Origin: Salinarimonas soli
GTDB lineage: Bacteria > Pseudomonadota > Alphaproteobacteria > Rhizobiales > Beijerinckiaceae
Direction: 5' to 3'
Assembly (NCBI RefSeq): GCF_008386575.1
Contig: NZ_VUOA01000032.1
Location: forward strand, 18,051 to 82,050
Length of the DNA: 64,000 nt
In this document: piece by piece, positions 1 to 8,984 of the stretch
How the letters are laid out: the number at the start of each line of letters is the position of its first letter
Position numbering within the stretch: position 1 is the stretch's first letter
Position numbers and translations under genes: made by a program
The notes under the pieces: model-generated
What the model was told of the DNA's origin: nothing
The model's input: only the letters and a program-made list of their open reading frames with translations
Databases searched by the model: none

Positions 1-2
1 TC

Positions 3-830
3 GCCCATGCCGGCCGCAAGGCCTCCTCCCAGCGCCCCTGGGAGGGCGGCCGGGCGCTGGGCGAGGGCGAGGACCCCTGGGCCACGATCGCGCCGTCGCC
101 GCTCCCCCACGACACGGGCTGGCACACGCCGCAAGCGATGACGCACGCCGACCTCGACCGGGTGCGGGAGGGCTTCGTCGCCGCCTCGCTGCGGGCGGCT
201 CGGCTCGGCTTCGAGGTGATCGAGCTGCACATGGCGCACGGCTACCTGCTGCACGCCTTCCACTCGCCCCTCGCCAACCAGCGGGACGATGCCTGGGGCG
301 GCGACGCGGCGCGGCGCATGGCCTATCCCCTGTCGATCGCGGACGCGGTGCGCGCCGCGTTGCCCGCCCATGTGGCCCTCGGCGCCCGCATCACCGGCAC
401 CGACTGGGTCGAGGGCGGCCTGACGCCCGAGGACGCGGTGGCGCTCGCCGGCGCCCTCAAGGCTCGCGGCCTCGATTTCGTGTGCGTCACGTCGGGCGGC
501 ATCGCGCTGCGCGCGCCGATCCCGCTGGGGCCGGGCTACCAGGTGCCGCTCGCCGCGCGGGTGCGCCGCGAGACCGGGATCGCCACCCGCGCCGTCGGCC
601 TCATCGCCGATCCGCATCAGGCCGAGGCGGTCGTCGCCTCGGGCGACGCGGACCTCGTGGCGATCGGCCGGGGCCTCCTCGACAACCCGCGCTGGGGCTG
701 GCACGCCGCGCAGGCGCTCGGCGCCGCGCTGGCCCTTCCGCCGCCCTACGCCCGGGCGGCGCCGGCCGTGTGGCCCGGCGCGGCCATCGCCCGTCCGCCC
801 GAGGAGGCGCCCGCGCGCCTCAGCGCGTAA
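3..830 (+). CDS. NADH:flavin oxidoreductase, Old Yellow Enzyme family (5' end outside window)
   Basis: The reading frame is open from the window edge, so the N-terminal part is missing. The visible part begins with the family motif LAHAGRK-like AHAGRKAS. It continues through the FMN-barrel motifs HMAHGYLLHAFHSP, NQRDDAWGG and VAIGRGLLDNP, which are typical of the YqjM/xenobiotic reductase branch. These enzymes use FMN and NAD(P)H to reduce activated C=C bonds; the physiological substrate cannot be told from sequence. Its stop lies 3 bp from the convergent stop of the RpiR-type regulator, so the two genes are transcribed towards each other. The family assignment is strong, the substrate unknown. 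Confidence 0.9.
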   Translation, partial: AHAGRKASSQRPWEGGRALGEGEDPWATIAPSPLPHDTGWHTPQAMTHADLDRVREGFVAASLRAARLGFEVIELHMAHGYLLHAFHSPLANQRDDAWGGDAARRMAYPLSIADAVRAALPAHVALGARITGTDWVEGGLTPEDAVALAGALKARGLDFVCVTSGGIALRAPIPLGPGYQVPLAARVRRETGIATRAVGLIADPHQAEAVVASGDADLVAIGRGLLDNPRWGWHAAQALGAALALPPPYARAAPAVWPGAAIARPPEEAPARLSA

Positions 831-833
831 GGG

Positions 834-1793
834 TCACGCGGGCTTGCGGCGCCGGCTCGTCGCCCGCTGCGGCCGGCGCGCGGCGGGGCGGGCGTCGTCG
901 GCGCGGTAGAGATAGGACGAGATCGCCTCGGTGAGCTTTGCCGCCTGGTTCACGTTGGCGCGGCTCGACACCATCATCCCCGTCACCAGCGCCTCCACCA
1001 CGAGCACCGCCGCCGCAAGGCTGCTCGACAGGACCGGATGGCGGCTCGGCGCGAGCAGCAGATGGTCGGCGAGCCGCGCCAGGGGCGAGGCCGGCGAGTC
1101 GGTGATCGCCACCACGCCGGCGCCCCGGTCGCGGGCGTAATGGGTGAGCTGGACCGCGTCGCGGGCGTAGCGCGGCACCGAGATCACCACCAGCATGTCG
1201 CCCCGCGCCACGTTCATCAGGCGCCCCGCCGCCACCTCGGTGCCGCCGAACTCCACCACGTTGATGAGCCCCGGGCAGAACGGCTGGAGGCCCAGCGTCA
1301 GCAGGCCCGCCGCATGGGCCGAGAGCCCGAAGCCCATGACGTAGACCGTCGGGGCGCGCTGCAGCCGGGCCACCACCGCCTCGATCGCGTCGGGCGCGAG
1401 CCCCTCGGCCGCCATGCGAAGCGAGGCGAGCGTCGCCTCGAGCCCGTCCGTGTGGGGCGAGGCGCCGGGCCGGGGCCGCTCGAAGGTGTCGCGCAGCTTC
1501 TCGACGGGCTGGAGGATCGCCTGGAGCGTTTCGGCGAGCGCGCCGCGCAGCTCCCCGTAGCCGCGAAAGCCCGCGGCGCGCGCGAACCGGCTCAAGGAGG
1601 CGGTGGAGACGGCGGTGGCCGCCGCCAGATCCTCGATCCCGAGCCCTGAGACCCGCACGGGGTTTCGCAGCAGGAAGTCCGCCACCGTGCGGTTCGCCGG
1701 CGACGAGCCGTGCAGGAGCGCCACGAGGCGGCGTCCCACCTCCGACTCGGCGAAGGCGGCGTCGGGGGCGGCGGGATGAACGGATATTTTCAT
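834..1793 (-). CDS. RpiR/MurR-family transcriptional regulator (HTH + SIS domain)
   Basis: This 319-residue protein has the two-part layout of RpiR regulators. An N-terminal helix-turn-helix spans roughly residues 30-90 (ATAVSTASLSRFARAAGFRG is the recognition region). A sugar-isomerase (SIS) sensor domain spans roughly 140-270 (VYVMGFGLSAHAAGLL, VVISVPRYARDAV). SIS domains usually bind phosphosugars or related acids. The gene is divergent from the amino-acid-type ABC operon starting at 1865, and an inverted repeat covers its own start codon, so it probably controls itself and that operon. The effector is not predictable. The C-terminal ~25 residues are Arg-rich. Confidence 0.9.
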   Translation of the reverse strand: MKISVHPAAPDAAFAESEVGRRLVALLHGSSPANRTVADFLLRNPVRVSGLGIEDLAAATAVSTASLSRFARAAGFRGYGELRGALAETLQAILQPVEKLRDTFERPRPGASPHTDGLEATLASLRMAAEGLAPDAIEAVVARLQRAPTVYVMGFGLSAHAAGLLTLGLQPFCPGLINVVEFGGTEVAAGRLMNVARGDMLVVISVPRYARDAVQLTHYARDRGAGVVAITDSPASPLARLADHLLLAPSRHPVLSSSLAAAVLVVEALVTGMMVSSRANVNQAAKLTEAISSYLYRADDARPAARRPQRATSRRRKPA

Positions 1794-1812
1794 GACTTGA
1801 TCAGATGAAAAT
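1786..1812. promoter_or_regulatory. putative operator between RpiR-type regulator and ABC operon
   Basis: The perfect 8-bp arms ATTTTCAT and ATGAAAAT are separated by 11 bp, making a 27-bp inverted repeat in the 71-bp space between two divergent starts. The left arm includes the regulator's own start codon. This is the only A+T-rich symmetric element here, which suits autoregulation plus control of the transporter. Binding by the RpiR-type protein is inferred. Confidence 0.5.
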
Positions 1813-1864
1813 TTGTGGCCAAGATCAAGCCACCAGAGGAACCAACAAGCACAAGGACATCTCC

Positions 1865-2635
1865 ATGCTCCGCACGCTCATCGCGGCGGCCGCCCTCGTC
1901 GCGGTCGCCGGCACCTCCGCCCTTGCCCAGACCAAGATGCGCGTCGGCGTCGAGGGCAATTATCCGCCCTTCTCGCAGATCAGCCCGGACGGCAAGCTCT
2001 CCGGCTTCGACATCGACATCGCCAACGCGGTCTGCGCCGAGATGAAGGTGGAATGCACCCTGGTGCAGCAGGAGTTCGACGGGATCATCCCGGCGCTCAA
2101 CGCCAAGAAGTTCGACATGATCGTCGCCTCGATGACGATCACCGAGGAGCGCAAGAAGGCCGTCGACTTCTCCGATCCCTATTACGACGTGCCCTCGCGC
2201 TGGGTCGCCAAGGCCGGCGCCTTCAAGGGCGAGGCCACGCCCGAAGCCCTCAAGGGCAAGAAGATCATCGTGCTGCGCAACTCGCCCCGCGCCCGCTACG
2301 TGGCCGAGCGCTACAAGGACAGCGAGGTCCTGCTCGTCAACAAGGAGACCGACGTCTATCTCGAGCTCGCGGCCGGCCGCGGCGACATCGGCTTCGGCTC
2401 CTCGGTGGTCTCCTCCGAGTCCTTCCTCAAGAAGGACGCCGGCAAGGGCTTCGAGACCGTGGGTAACACCGTGCGGCTGGAGGGCGGCTCGGGCGGCGTC
2501 GGCATCGCGGTGCGCAAGAGCGACACCGAGCTGAAGGAGAAGGTCAACGCGGCGCTCAAGGCCATCAAGGCCAACGGCACCTACAAGACCCTCCAGAACA
2601 AGTATTTCGACTTCGACATCTCCGGCGAGTCGTAA
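1865..2635 (+). CDS. ABC transporter substrate-binding protein, polar amino acid type
   Basis: A periplasmic binding protein of 256 residues with a clear Sec signal peptide (MLRTLIAAAALVAVAGTSALA, cut before QTKM). The SBP family 3 body follows: MRVGVEGNYPPFS, GFDIDIANAVCAEM, FDGIIPALNAKKFDMIVASM and DFSDPYY. These resemble lysine/arginine/ornithine- and histidine-binding proteins. I chose the ATG at 1865 rather than the in-frame one at 1805, because the signal peptide starts there and the upstream ATG lies in the operator. It is the first gene of an operon with two permeases, a deacylase and an ATPase. The ligand is probably a cationic or acylated amino acid, by inference. Confidence 0.9.
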   Translation: MLRTLIAAAALVAVAGTSALAQTKMRVGVEGNYPPFSQISPDGKLSGFDIDIANAVCAEMKVECTLVQQEFDGIIPALNAKKFDMIVASMTITEERKKAVDFSDPYYDVPSRWVAKAGAFKGEATPEALKGKKIIVLRNSPRARYVAERYKDSEVLLVNKETDVYLELAAGRGDIGFGSSVVSSESFLKKDAGKGFETVGNTVRLEGGSGGVGIAVRKSDTELKEKVNAALKAIKANGTYKTLQNKYFDFDISGES

Positions 2636-2640
2636 GCTTG

Positions 2641-2795
2641 CCCATCCCCCTCCCCCTTGCGGGGTGGGGGTCGGGACGCCAACCTGCCAGGATCAAGCCT
2701 GTACGGCCCTGCGTGCTCCCTTCCCTCCCACCAGCTCCGACTTTTCGACCCCCACCCCCAGCCCCTCCCCACAAGGGGGAGGGGAGCGGCGAGGC
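2641..2795. repeat. BIME-like paired palindromic repeat, copy 1
   Basis: Two C-rich/G-rich hairpins (CCCCCTCCCCCTTGCGGGG and CCCCTCCCCACAAGGGGGAG) face each other around a unique centre, so the whole is an imperfect inverted repeat of about 150 bp. Related pairs occur at 3494-3780 and 13558-13725. It fills the space between binding-protein and permease genes and may stabilise or attenuate the mRNA. Confidence 0.65.
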
Positions 2796-2797
2796 CC

Positions 2798-3484
2798 ATG
2801 CTCCACGGCTATCTTCCGGCCATCCTCGGCGGCCTCGGCTCGACGCTGCTCGTCGCCGCGGTCTCGCTCATGCTGGCGTGCCTGTTCGGCGGGCTCGGCG
2901 CGGCCGCGAAGCTCTCGGATTCGCGGGTGCTGCGGGTGCTTGCCGAGGTCTACACCACCCTCATCCGCGGCCTGCCGGAGCTCGTCCTCCTGCTGCTCAT
3001 CTTCTATGGCGGCCAGATCGGCATCAACGCCCTCGCCGACCGCTTCGGCTGGGGCTACATCGACATCGACCCCTTCCTGGCCGGCACGCTGACGCTCGGC
3101 TTCATCTTCGGCGCCTACCTGACGGAGACCTTCCGCGGCGCCGTCCTCGCGATCCCCCGCGGGCAGATCGAGGCGGGCTACGCCTTCGGCCTGAGCGCTC
3201 CCACCGTCCTGCGCCGCATCGTCCTGCCGCAGATGGTGCGCCACGCGATCCCGGGCTTCGCCAACAACTGGCTCGTCATGGTCAAGGCCACCGCGCTCAT
3301 CTCCATCATCGGCCTCGACGACATGGTGCACCGGGCGAACCTCGCCTCGTCGGCCACCAACAAGCCCTTCACCTTCTTCGCCGCGATCGGCCTCATCTAT
3401 CTCGCGATCACCACCGTCTCGATCCTGGCCCTCACCGCGCTGGAGCGCCGGTTCTCGCTCGGCGTGCGGAGGGCGGAGCTGTGA
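2798..3484 (+). CDS. amino-acid ABC transporter permease (HisQ/HisM type)
   Basis: A 228-residue inner-membrane permease of the His/Glu/Gln/Arg/opine family. The N-terminus (MLHGYLPAILGGLGSTLLVA) leads into about five hydrophobic segments. The cytoplasmic EAA loop that contacts the ATPase reads EAGYAFGLSAPTVLRRIVLP. The frame is open further upstream, to 2657, but that extension runs through the palindromic repeat and is not protein-like, so ATG 2798 is preferred. With the second permease and the ATPase it should make the usual heterodimeric importer. Confidence 0.9.
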   Translation: MLHGYLPAILGGLGSTLLVAAVSLMLACLFGGLGAAAKLSDSRVLRVLAEVYTTLIRGLPELVLLLLIFYGGQIGINALADRFGWGYIDIDPFLAGTLTLGFIFGAYLTETFRGAVLAIPRGQIEAGYAFGLSAPTVLRRIVLPQMVRHAIPGFANNWLVMVKATALISIIGLDDMVHRANLASSATNKPFTFFAAIGLIYLAITTVSILALTALERRFSLGVRRAEL

Positions 3485-3493
3485 GAACCGGGA

Positions 3494-3780
3494 TGGTCTC
3501 CCCTCTCCCATGGGGAGAGGGGTCGGGGGTGAGGGGTGACCACGCTGGTCCAGTGATTTCCCCACCCGGTGATCCCACCCTATCCCTCGTCCTGAGATGC
3601 TCAAAGCCAGCTGAGCCTCGAAGGGCGCTCCAGGTGTTTCCGGAGTGCTGTGGCAGCATCCTGCGTGCTTCGAGGCCCCGCGTTGCGGGGCACCTCAGCA
3701 TGAGGGGGTGGAGGATGTCTGGTTCGAGGTCGTACCCCCTCACCCCCGGCCCCTCTCCCCATGGGAGAGGGAGGCAGGTC
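3494..3780. repeat. BIME-like paired palindromic repeat, copy 2, with a nested second repeat family
   Basis: The outer arms TCCCCTCTCCCATGGGGAGA (from about 3499) and its counterpart near 3750-3772 (CCCCTCTCCCCATGGGAGAG) are inverted with respect to each other. Between them lies a complete copy of the unrelated CCTCGTCCTGAG repeat (3584-3706). The element separates the two permease genes, and the second permease starts just after it. Confidence 0.65.
3584..3706. repeat. dispersed CCTCGTCCTGAG...CTCAGCATGAGG repeat, copy 1
   Basis: A ~123-bp unit beginning CCCTCGTCCTGAGATGC and ending CCTCAGCATGAGGG, with internal GCCTCGAAGGGCGCTCCAGG and GCGTGCTTCGAGGC, so the ends and the middle are inverted repeats. 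The same unit recurs at 8861-8984. Similar units are abundant in many Hyphomicrobiales genomes (general knowledge). Confidence 0.7.
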
Positions 3781-3785
3781 GCACC

Positions 3786-4490
3786 ATGATCGACTGGTCC
3801 GTCGTCGCCGGCGCGCTCCCCGACTTCATCAAGGGCCTGCAGATCACCCTGCTGCTCCTCGCGATCTCGCTCGCCACCGGCTTCGTGCTCGCGGTTCCAC
3901 TCGCGACCATGCGGGTGTCGCGGCACCGGTGGCTGTCGATGCCGGTCTGGCTCTACACCTACGTGATCCGGGGCACGCCGCTCCTCGTCCAGCTCTTCAT
4001 GATCTATTTCGGGCTCGCCCAGTTCGAGTGGATCCGCGAGAGCGCCGCCTGGACGCTGCTGCGCTCGCCCTGGTTCTGCGCCTGGATCGCCTTCAGCCTC
4101 AACACGGCGGCCTACACCACCGAGATCTTCGCCGGCGCCCTGCGCAACACCGCGATCGGCGAATTGGAGGCGGCCCGCTCGCTGGGGCTCACCCCGTTCC
4201 AGATCTACCGCCGCATCCTGTGGCCGAGCGCCCTGCGCCGGGCGTTGCCGCAATACGGCAACGAGGCGGTGGGCCTGATGCACGCGACGGCAATCGCCTC
4301 CACCGTCACCCTCGTGGAGCTGACCCGCGTCGCCCGTGACGTCTACTCGATCCACCTGATGCCCACGGAGGCCTTCGGTACCGTGGCGGCCTTCTACTTC
4401 GTCCTCACCTTCACCCTGGTGGGCCTGTTCCGGCTGCTGGAATGGCGCTTCCTGCGCCACCTCCGGCGCAAGGAGGCGGGCCCGGCATGA
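3786..4490 (+). CDS. amino-acid ABC transporter permease, second subunit (HisM type)
   Basis: A 234-residue permease beginning MIDWSVVAGALPDFIKGLQI. It has several hydrophobic spans and the EAA-type loop ELEAARSLGLTPFQIYRRIL, preceded by the FSLNTAAYTTEIFAGAL segment typical of this family. It pairs with the permease at 2798. The start is set by ATG 3786; the frame is open upstream through a palindromic repeat that is not protein-like. The next gene starts 7 bp after the stop, so co-translation with the deacylase is likely. Confidence 0.9.
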   Translation: MIDWSVVAGALPDFIKGLQITLLLLAISLATGFVLAVPLATMRVSRHRWLSMPVWLYTYVIRGTPLLVQLFMIYFGLAQFEWIRESAAWTLLRSPWFCAWIAFSLNTAAYTTEIFAGALRNTAIGELEAARSLGLTPFQIYRRILWPSALRRALPQYGNEAVGLMHATAIASTVTLVELTRVARDVYSIHLMPTEAFGTVAAFYFVLTFTLVGLFRLLEWRFLRHLRRKEAGPA

Positions 4491-4497
4491 GACCCCG

Positions 4498-5613
4498 ATG
4501 AGATCAGACACCATCCGCCTGCCCGCCCACGCCCCCGGCATGGAGGGTCATCTCCACGTGCTGCGCTTCGGCGAGGCGGGCGCGCGGCCCCTCGTCTACG
4601 TTCAGGGCGCCCTGCACGCGGACGAGATCCCCGGCATGATCGCGGCCCATCACCTGCGCGAGCGGCTCCTCGCCCTGGAGGCGGAGGGACGCATCCGCGG
4701 CGAAATCGTCCTCGTGCCCTTCGCCAACCCGCTGGGGCTCAACCAGCGGGTGCTCGGCGGCATGGTGGGGCGCTTCGATCTCGCGGACGGGGCGAACTTC
4801 AACCGCCTCTACCCGCACCTCACCGAGGTCGTCGCCGAGCGCGTCGGCGGGCTCTTGAGCGACGACGAGGCGGCGAACCGCGATCTCATCCGCGATGCCC
4901 TGGCGCAGGCCGCGGACGAGGCCGAGGCGACGACCCCCGCCGAGCACCTGAAGCGGGCTCTCCTGCGGCTCGCGATCACGGCAGACGTGGTGCTCGACCT
5001 GCATTGCGACTCGGAGGCCGTGATGCACCTCTACACGCTGACGCCCCAGGCGGAGGACTTCGCGCCGCTCGCCGCGCTTCTGGGCTGCGAGGCGGTGCTG
5101 GTCGCGACCGAATCGGGCGACGAGCCCTTCGACGAGGCGTGCAGCCGGCCCTGGTTCGAGCTCAAGGAGCGCTTTCCGGCCAAGCCCATCCCGCTCGCCT
5201 GCCTCTCCACCACCGTGGAGCTGCGCGGCCAGGCGGACGTGAGCCACGAGCTCGCGGCGGCGGATGCCGGGGCCCTGGTGGACTTCCTCGTGATCCGCGG
5301 CGCCATCGAGGGTCCCGCGCCGCAGGTGCCGCCCGTGCGCTGCGAGCCCACGCCCCTTGCTGGCTCCGAGCCGCTCGTCGCGCCCGTCTCCGGCATGGTG
5401 GTGTTCCGCCGCGCGGTCGGCGAGCGCCTCTCGGCTGGCGACGTGGTGGCCGATATCGTCTGCCCCGCGACGGGCGAGACCTTTCCCGTGGCGACGCGCT
5501 CCGACGGCGTGCTCTACGCCCGCTCGGGCACCCGCTTCGCTTCCGCCGGCAAACGCCTGGGCAAGGTCGCGGGCACGAACCTCCAGCGCGCCGGCAAGCT
5601 TCTCAGCCCATGA
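4498..5613 (+). CDS. zinc-dependent deacylase, succinylglutamate desuccinylase/aspartoacylase family
   Basis: A 371-residue member of the AstE/AspA branch of M14-like metallohydrolases. Zinc ligands are visible as His40 and Glu43 in [11 protein letters not shown] and His169 in [29 protein letters not shown] near the C-terminus forms the small beta domain of this family. These enzymes remove acyl groups from N-acyl amino acids; relatives act on N-acetyl-aspartate, N-acetyl-diaminobutyrate from ectoine, or N-succinylglutamate. Being inside the transporter operon, with its stop overlapping the ATPase start, it probably deacylates the imported compound. The exact substrate is unknown. Confidence 0.87.
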   Translation: MRSDTIRLPAHAPGMEGHLHVLRFGEAGARPLVYVQGALHADEIPGMIAAHHLRERLLALEAEGRIRGEIVLVPFANPLGLNQRVLGGMVGRFDLADGANFNRLYPHLTEVVAERVGGLLSDDEAANRDLIRDALAQAADEAEATTPAEHLKRALLRLAITADVVLDLHCDSEAVMHLYTLTPQAEDFAPLAALLGCEAVLVATESGDEPFDEACSRPWFELKERFPAKPIPLACLSTTVELRGQADVSHELAAADAGALVDFLVIRGAIEGPAPQVPPVRCEPTPLAGSEPLVAPVSGMVVFRRAVGERLSAGDVVADIVCPATGETFPVATRSDGVLYARSGTRFASAGKRLGKVAGTNLQRAGKLLSP

Positions 5614-6392
5614 GCGAGGCCCCCATGACCGCACAGCTCGACGCTCAAGGCATCCACAAGAGCTTCGGCGCCAACGAGGTGCTGAAGGGCATCTCGCTGA
5701 AAGCCGCCAAGGGCGACGTGATCGCGATGATCGGCTCGTCGGGATCGGGCAAGAGCACGTTCCTGCGCTGCCTCAACCTCCTGGAGAAGCCCAACCGGGG
5801 CCGCATCGTGCTGGGCGACGAGGAATTGCGCCTCGTGCCCGACCGCCGGGGCGAGCTCAAGGCCGTCGACCCCAAGCAGCTCCAGCGCCTGCGCAGCCGC
5901 ATGGTCATGGTGTTTCAGCAGTTCAACCTGTGGGCCCATATGACGGCCCTGGAGAACGTCATCGAGGCGCCGATGCTGGTGCTCGGCCTCTCCCGGGCGG
6001 AAGCGGTCGAGCGCGGCGACCGCTATCTCCAGCGCGTGGGCGTCCATCACCGGCGCGACGCCTATCCGGCGCATCTGTCGGGGGGCGAGCAGCAGCGCGT
6101 GGCGATCGCCCGCGCGCTCGCCATGGAGCCCGCCGTCATGCTCTTCGACGAGCCCACCTCGGCGCTCGACCCCGAGCTCGTGGGCGAGGTCCTGCGGGTG
6201 ATGCGCTCGCTCGCGGAAGAAGGGCGCACCATGATCGTGGTCACCCACGAGATGGGCTTTGCCCGCGACGTGTCGAGCCGGGTCGTGTTCCTGCACAAGG
6301 GGATGATCGAGGAGGAGGGCCCGCCCTCCGAGGTCCTGGCCCGGCCGCGAAGCGAGCGCCTCCAGGGCTTCCTCGCCAACTCGCTGGGCTAG
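5610..6392 (+). CDS. amino-acid ABC transporter ATP-binding protein (HisP/GlnQ type)
   Basis: A 260-residue cytoplasmic ATPase. Walker A is GSSGSGKST at residues 42-50, the ABC signature LSGGEQQR at 156-163, and Walker B VMLFDEPT follows, then the H-loop VVTHEMGFA. Its start ATG overlaps the TGA of the deacylase (ATGA), so translation is coupled. It energises import through the two permeases and ends the operon. The motif order and spacing are complete. Confidence 0.93.
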   Translation: MSEAPMTAQLDAQGIHKSFGANEVLKGISLKAAKGDVIAMIGSSGSGKSTFLRCLNLLEKPNRGRIVLGDEELRLVPDRRGELKAVDPKQLQRLRSRMVMVFQQFNLWAHMTALENVIEAPMLVLGLSRAEAVERGDRYLQRVGVHHRRDAYPAHLSGGEQQRVAIARALAMEPAVMLFDEPTSALDPELVGEVLRVMRSLAEEGRTMIVVTHEMGFARDVSSRVVFLHKGMIEEEGPPSEVLARPRSERLQGFLANSLG

Positions 6393-6418
6393 GGCGGGCG
6401 GAGGGAGGCGGCCGCCGG

Positions 6419-7882
6419 CTAGTCGCCCACGATCTTGTAGCGCTCGCCCGGCGTCAGCGCGCCGGCGCGGGTCAGGCCGTTGAGCACGAGAAAGCGGTCC
6501 ACGGCCCGGTCGTCGTCGGCCATGCGCGCCGCGAGGGCTTCGGCCGTGTCGCCCTCCGCCGCCGTGACGAGGCGCAGCTTCAGCGGGCGCACCGCGGCGG
6601 CCTCCTCGGGCGAGAGCGCCCGCACGCTCGCGAGCGCGCCCTCGAAGGCGCGGTCGGCCTCCGGATTGAGGGTGCGGAAGGCGATGATCAGGCGAAAGGT
6701 GGTGTTGCCCACCCGGATCGCCGCGAGACGAAAGCTCCAGTCCCGGCCCTTCGATGTCGCGACCGCCGCCGGCAGGCCGTTGATCGTGGCCGAGCGTAAG
6801 GTTCCCGTCTCGACGGGGTCGCTCCAGGTCGAGGTGAGGAGCGCCTCCAGGCTCTGCCCGGGCTCGGGCTGCACGGCATCGAACAGGAGGCGCCGGGTGC
6901 CGTCCGCGGAGGCGCCGACCACGGCCTGCGCCGTGTTTTCCAGGGCGACGCCCTCCGGGGCCTCGAAGGTGACCCCGAGGCGGGCATGGATGAACCGGCG
7001 CCCGCGCACGAGCCCGTCGACCGGGTTGTCGCCGTAGGTGATGCCCTCGACGGCCGCGAGATAGCGGCTCCTGTCGCCCGCCCCGATGCCGGGTGCGGCG
7101 GCGCGGCGCGCGGCCAGGGTCGCGGCCTGGATGCGCTCGGGCGTGCTCGGGTGGGTGGCGAGCATGTCGGCGCCTGCCGCCTTGCGCTCGCCCGCCGCGC
7201 TCACCCGCAGATCCCCCGCCCGCCCGAGCGATTCGAGGAAGCGGACGGCGCCGTAGGGGTCGTAGCCGGAGGCCACGAGGGTGCGCACGCCGATCTGGTC
7301 CGCCTCGATCTCCTGCACGCGGGAGAAGCGGGCGATGTCGTAGCGCGCCTCGCTCAGGACGGCGGCGCTCGCGGCCGGGTTGTTGGCAAGCTCCGCCATG
7401 ACGCGCCCGATCAGCGCCGAGCGCTGCTCGCGCTCGCTGCGGGCGGCGGCGTGCCGCAGGGTCACGTGCGCGATCTCGTGCGCGAGCACCCCCGCGATCT
7501 CGGCCGTGTCGTTGGCGAGCGCCAGGAGCCCGCGCGTTACGTAGAGCCGGCCCGAGGGCAGGGCGAAGGCGTTGACGACGGGGGAATCGAGCACCGTCAC
7601 CCGGTAGGTCTCGCTCGGCCGCTCGGTCGCCGGCACGAGGCGCGCCACCGTCTCAGCGAGCAGCGCCTGCATCGCGGGCGCCCGGTACTCGCCGCCGAAG
7701 GCCTGGACCAGGCGCGCGTGCTCCCGCTCGGCCGCGCGCTCGACGCCCGTGACGCGCGGCGCCTCCACGGGCGCGCTCACCATGAGATCCGCCGGGCCGT
7801 CGCCCGCGCAAGCCGCCACGAGCCCCGCGAGGCTCACGGCGGCCGCCCACCTCGTCCACGTCCCCACGCTTATCGCCGCCAC
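6419..7882 (-). CDS. M48-family metalloprotease, predicted lipoprotein
   Basis: A 487-residue protein with a lipobox, LVAAC (Cys25), after a short hydrophobic leader. The M48 zinc site is HEIAH at 135-139, with the third ligand in EIEAD (Glu191). The C-terminal ~50 residues resemble a LysM-type module (DDDRAVDRFLVLNGL...GERYKIV). It resembles the BepA/YfgC group of periplasmic quality-control proteases. The start is GTG; either 7882, which overlaps the upstream gene by 13 bp, or 7867, which leaves 2 bp and gives a tidier signal peptide. It is likely co-transcribed with the nuclease-like gene upstream. Confidence 0.88.
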   Translation of the reverse strand: MAAISVGTWTRWAAAVSLAGLVAACAGDGPADLMVSAPVEAPRVTGVERAAEREHARLVQAFGGEYRAPAMQALLAETVARLVPATERPSETYRVTVLDSPVVNAFALPSGRLYVTRGLLALANDTAEIAGVLAHEIAHVTLRHAAARSEREQRSALIGRVMAELANNPAASAAVLSEARYDIARFSRVQEIEADQIGVRTLVASGYDPYGAVRFLESLGRAGDLRVSAAGERKAAGADMLATHPSTPERIQAATLAARRAAAPGIGAGDRSRYLAAVEGITYGDNPVDGLVRGRRFIHARLGVTFEAPEGVALENTAQAVVGASADGTRRLLFDAVQPEPGQSLEALLTSTWSDPVETGTLRSATINGLPAAVATSKGRDWSFRLAAIRVGNTTFRLIIAFRTLNPEADRAFEGALASVRALSPEEAAAVRPLKLRLVTAAEGDTAEALAARMADDDRAVDRFLVLNGLTRAGALTPGERYKIVGD

Positions 7883-8646
7883 CGGTCGACGTCCCAGATC
7901 TCGATCATCTCCACGGTCGCGATCTCGACCGAGGGGCCGCGCCAGTCCTCGACGAACCCGCGGGCGCGCACCCGTGTACCCCGCAAGCGGGCCGCCGACC
8001 AGCCCTGACGCACCAGCGCGTCCCAGGCGCGCTTAGGCACGACCACGGTGGTGTCGGTGCTCCAGTCGGAGCCGAAATTGAGGTAGGTGCGCCAGCGCCG
8101 CTCGCCCACGCTGCGCACCCGGCCCTCCAGGATCGTGAAGCGCCCTTTTCGGGCAGCGAGCCGCTCCGTATCGCCGGCCCAGATCGGCCGCTCGCCCTCC
8201 GCCGTCCATAGGCCCGAGCGCAGCCGGCGGGCCTCCTCCTCCCGCACCCAGAGCCCCGGACGGCACAGGGCCGCCGCGCCGCCGACATCGATCATCGCGA
8301 GCCCCGCATCGACGAGAACCGCCGCGACGTCGCGCCCATTCACGGCGATCTCGCCTGCATGCCGCCCCCAGCGATCGGCCGTGGACGAAGCCGCCACGAC
8401 GACCGCGCCGCCGACGAGGCCCCTCAGCCGCTCCAGGGCCTCCCGTCCGGGCACGCCGGCCTCCGCGATCCGGATGTCGGAGAGCTTGAGCCGACGCCCG
8501 GAGGCGAGCGCGATCTCCCCGTCCTCGGCCACGCCCGTCACACGGTCCTCGCCCGTGACGCGCACGCATCCGGGCCGCCTATCCTGGGCATGGACGGGAG
8601 GGGCGCTGAGCACGAGGGCGAGGAGGATCGAGGCGCCGATACGCAT
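7870..8646 (-). CDS. secreted thermonuclease-like (SNase-fold) protein
   Basis: A 258-residue protein with a signal peptide (MRIGASILLALVLSAPPVHA). The SNase-like region has ADRWGRHAGEI, AAVLVDAGLAMI and an EEEARRLRSGLW tail, the usual end of the fold. A further ~100-residue C-terminal domain (FTILEGRVRSVGERRWRTYL, NFGSDWSTDTTVVV) follows and may bind nucleic acid. Catalytic Arg/Glu/Arg residues are not all obvious, so nuclease activity is uncertain. The frame stays open to 8775 through the antisense of tRNA-Arg, which is not coding. Confidence 0.75.
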   Translation of the reverse strand: MRIGASILLALVLSAPPVHAQDRRPGCVRVTGEDRVTGVAEDGEIALASGRRLKLSDIRIAEAGVPGREALERLRGLVGGAVVVAASSTADRWGRHAGEIAVNGRDVAAVLVDAGLAMIDVGGAAALCRPGLWVREEEARRLRSGLWTAEGERPIWAGDTERLAARKGRFTILEGRVRSVGERRWRTYLNFGSDWSTDTTVVVPKRAWDALVRQGWSAARLRGTRVRARGFVEDWRGPSVEIATVEMIEIWDVDRWRR

Positions 8647-8697
8647 GAGCCGCGGGTGGTTTACGATACGGGCGATTATGCTACACCTGCCCGGCGT

Positions 8698-8774
8698 GGT
8701 CCCGTAGCTCAGCAGGACAGAGCAGCGGTTTCCTAAACCGAAGGTCGGAAGTTCGAGTCTTCCCGGGATCGCCA
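8698..8774 (+). tRNA. tRNA-Arg (anticodon CCT)
   Basis: The cloverleaf folds by eye. The acceptor GGTCCCG pairs with CGGGATC (one G-T pair), the D arm is GCTC/GAGC, the anticodon loop TTCCTAA gives CCT, and the T arm is GGAAG-TTCGAGT-CTTCC. The 3' CCA is encoded. The outermost anticodon-stem pair is a G-A mismatch. It reads AGG codons, which are rare in high-GC genomes. Confidence 0.95.
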
Positions 8775-8860
8775 CGCTCGCCAGAGCCGAATTTTCCCGC
8801 TCGGAACCGTGCAGGACGGCCCGTCCTCAAAGGCTGGCCCGCCACGGGCCCCACTCTCCA

Positions 8861-8984
8861 CCCTCGTCCTGAGATGCCCGCCGCAGGCGGGCCTCGAAGG
8901 GCGTTCCAGGGATCTCCGGACGGCTGTGGCAAGCGTTCTGCGTGCTTCGAGAGCGCTCTTCGAGCGCTCCTCAGCATGAGGGAG
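8861..8984. repeat. dispersed CCTCGTCCTGAG...CTCAGCATGAGG repeat, copy 2
   Basis: A second copy of the unit at 3584-3706, in the same orientation. It starts CCCTCGTCCTGAGATGCCCG and ends GCTCCTCAGCATGAGGG, with internal GCCTCGAAGGGCGTTCCAGG. It lies about 90 bp downstream of tRNA-Arg. The two copies differ mainly in their central arms, as expected of hairpin-forming repeats. Confidence 0.7.

Noticed and set aside
8647-8775. Extension of the nuclease-like gene through tRNA-Arg
   Set aside because: It would translate the antisense of the tRNA; the signal peptide starts at ATG 8646.
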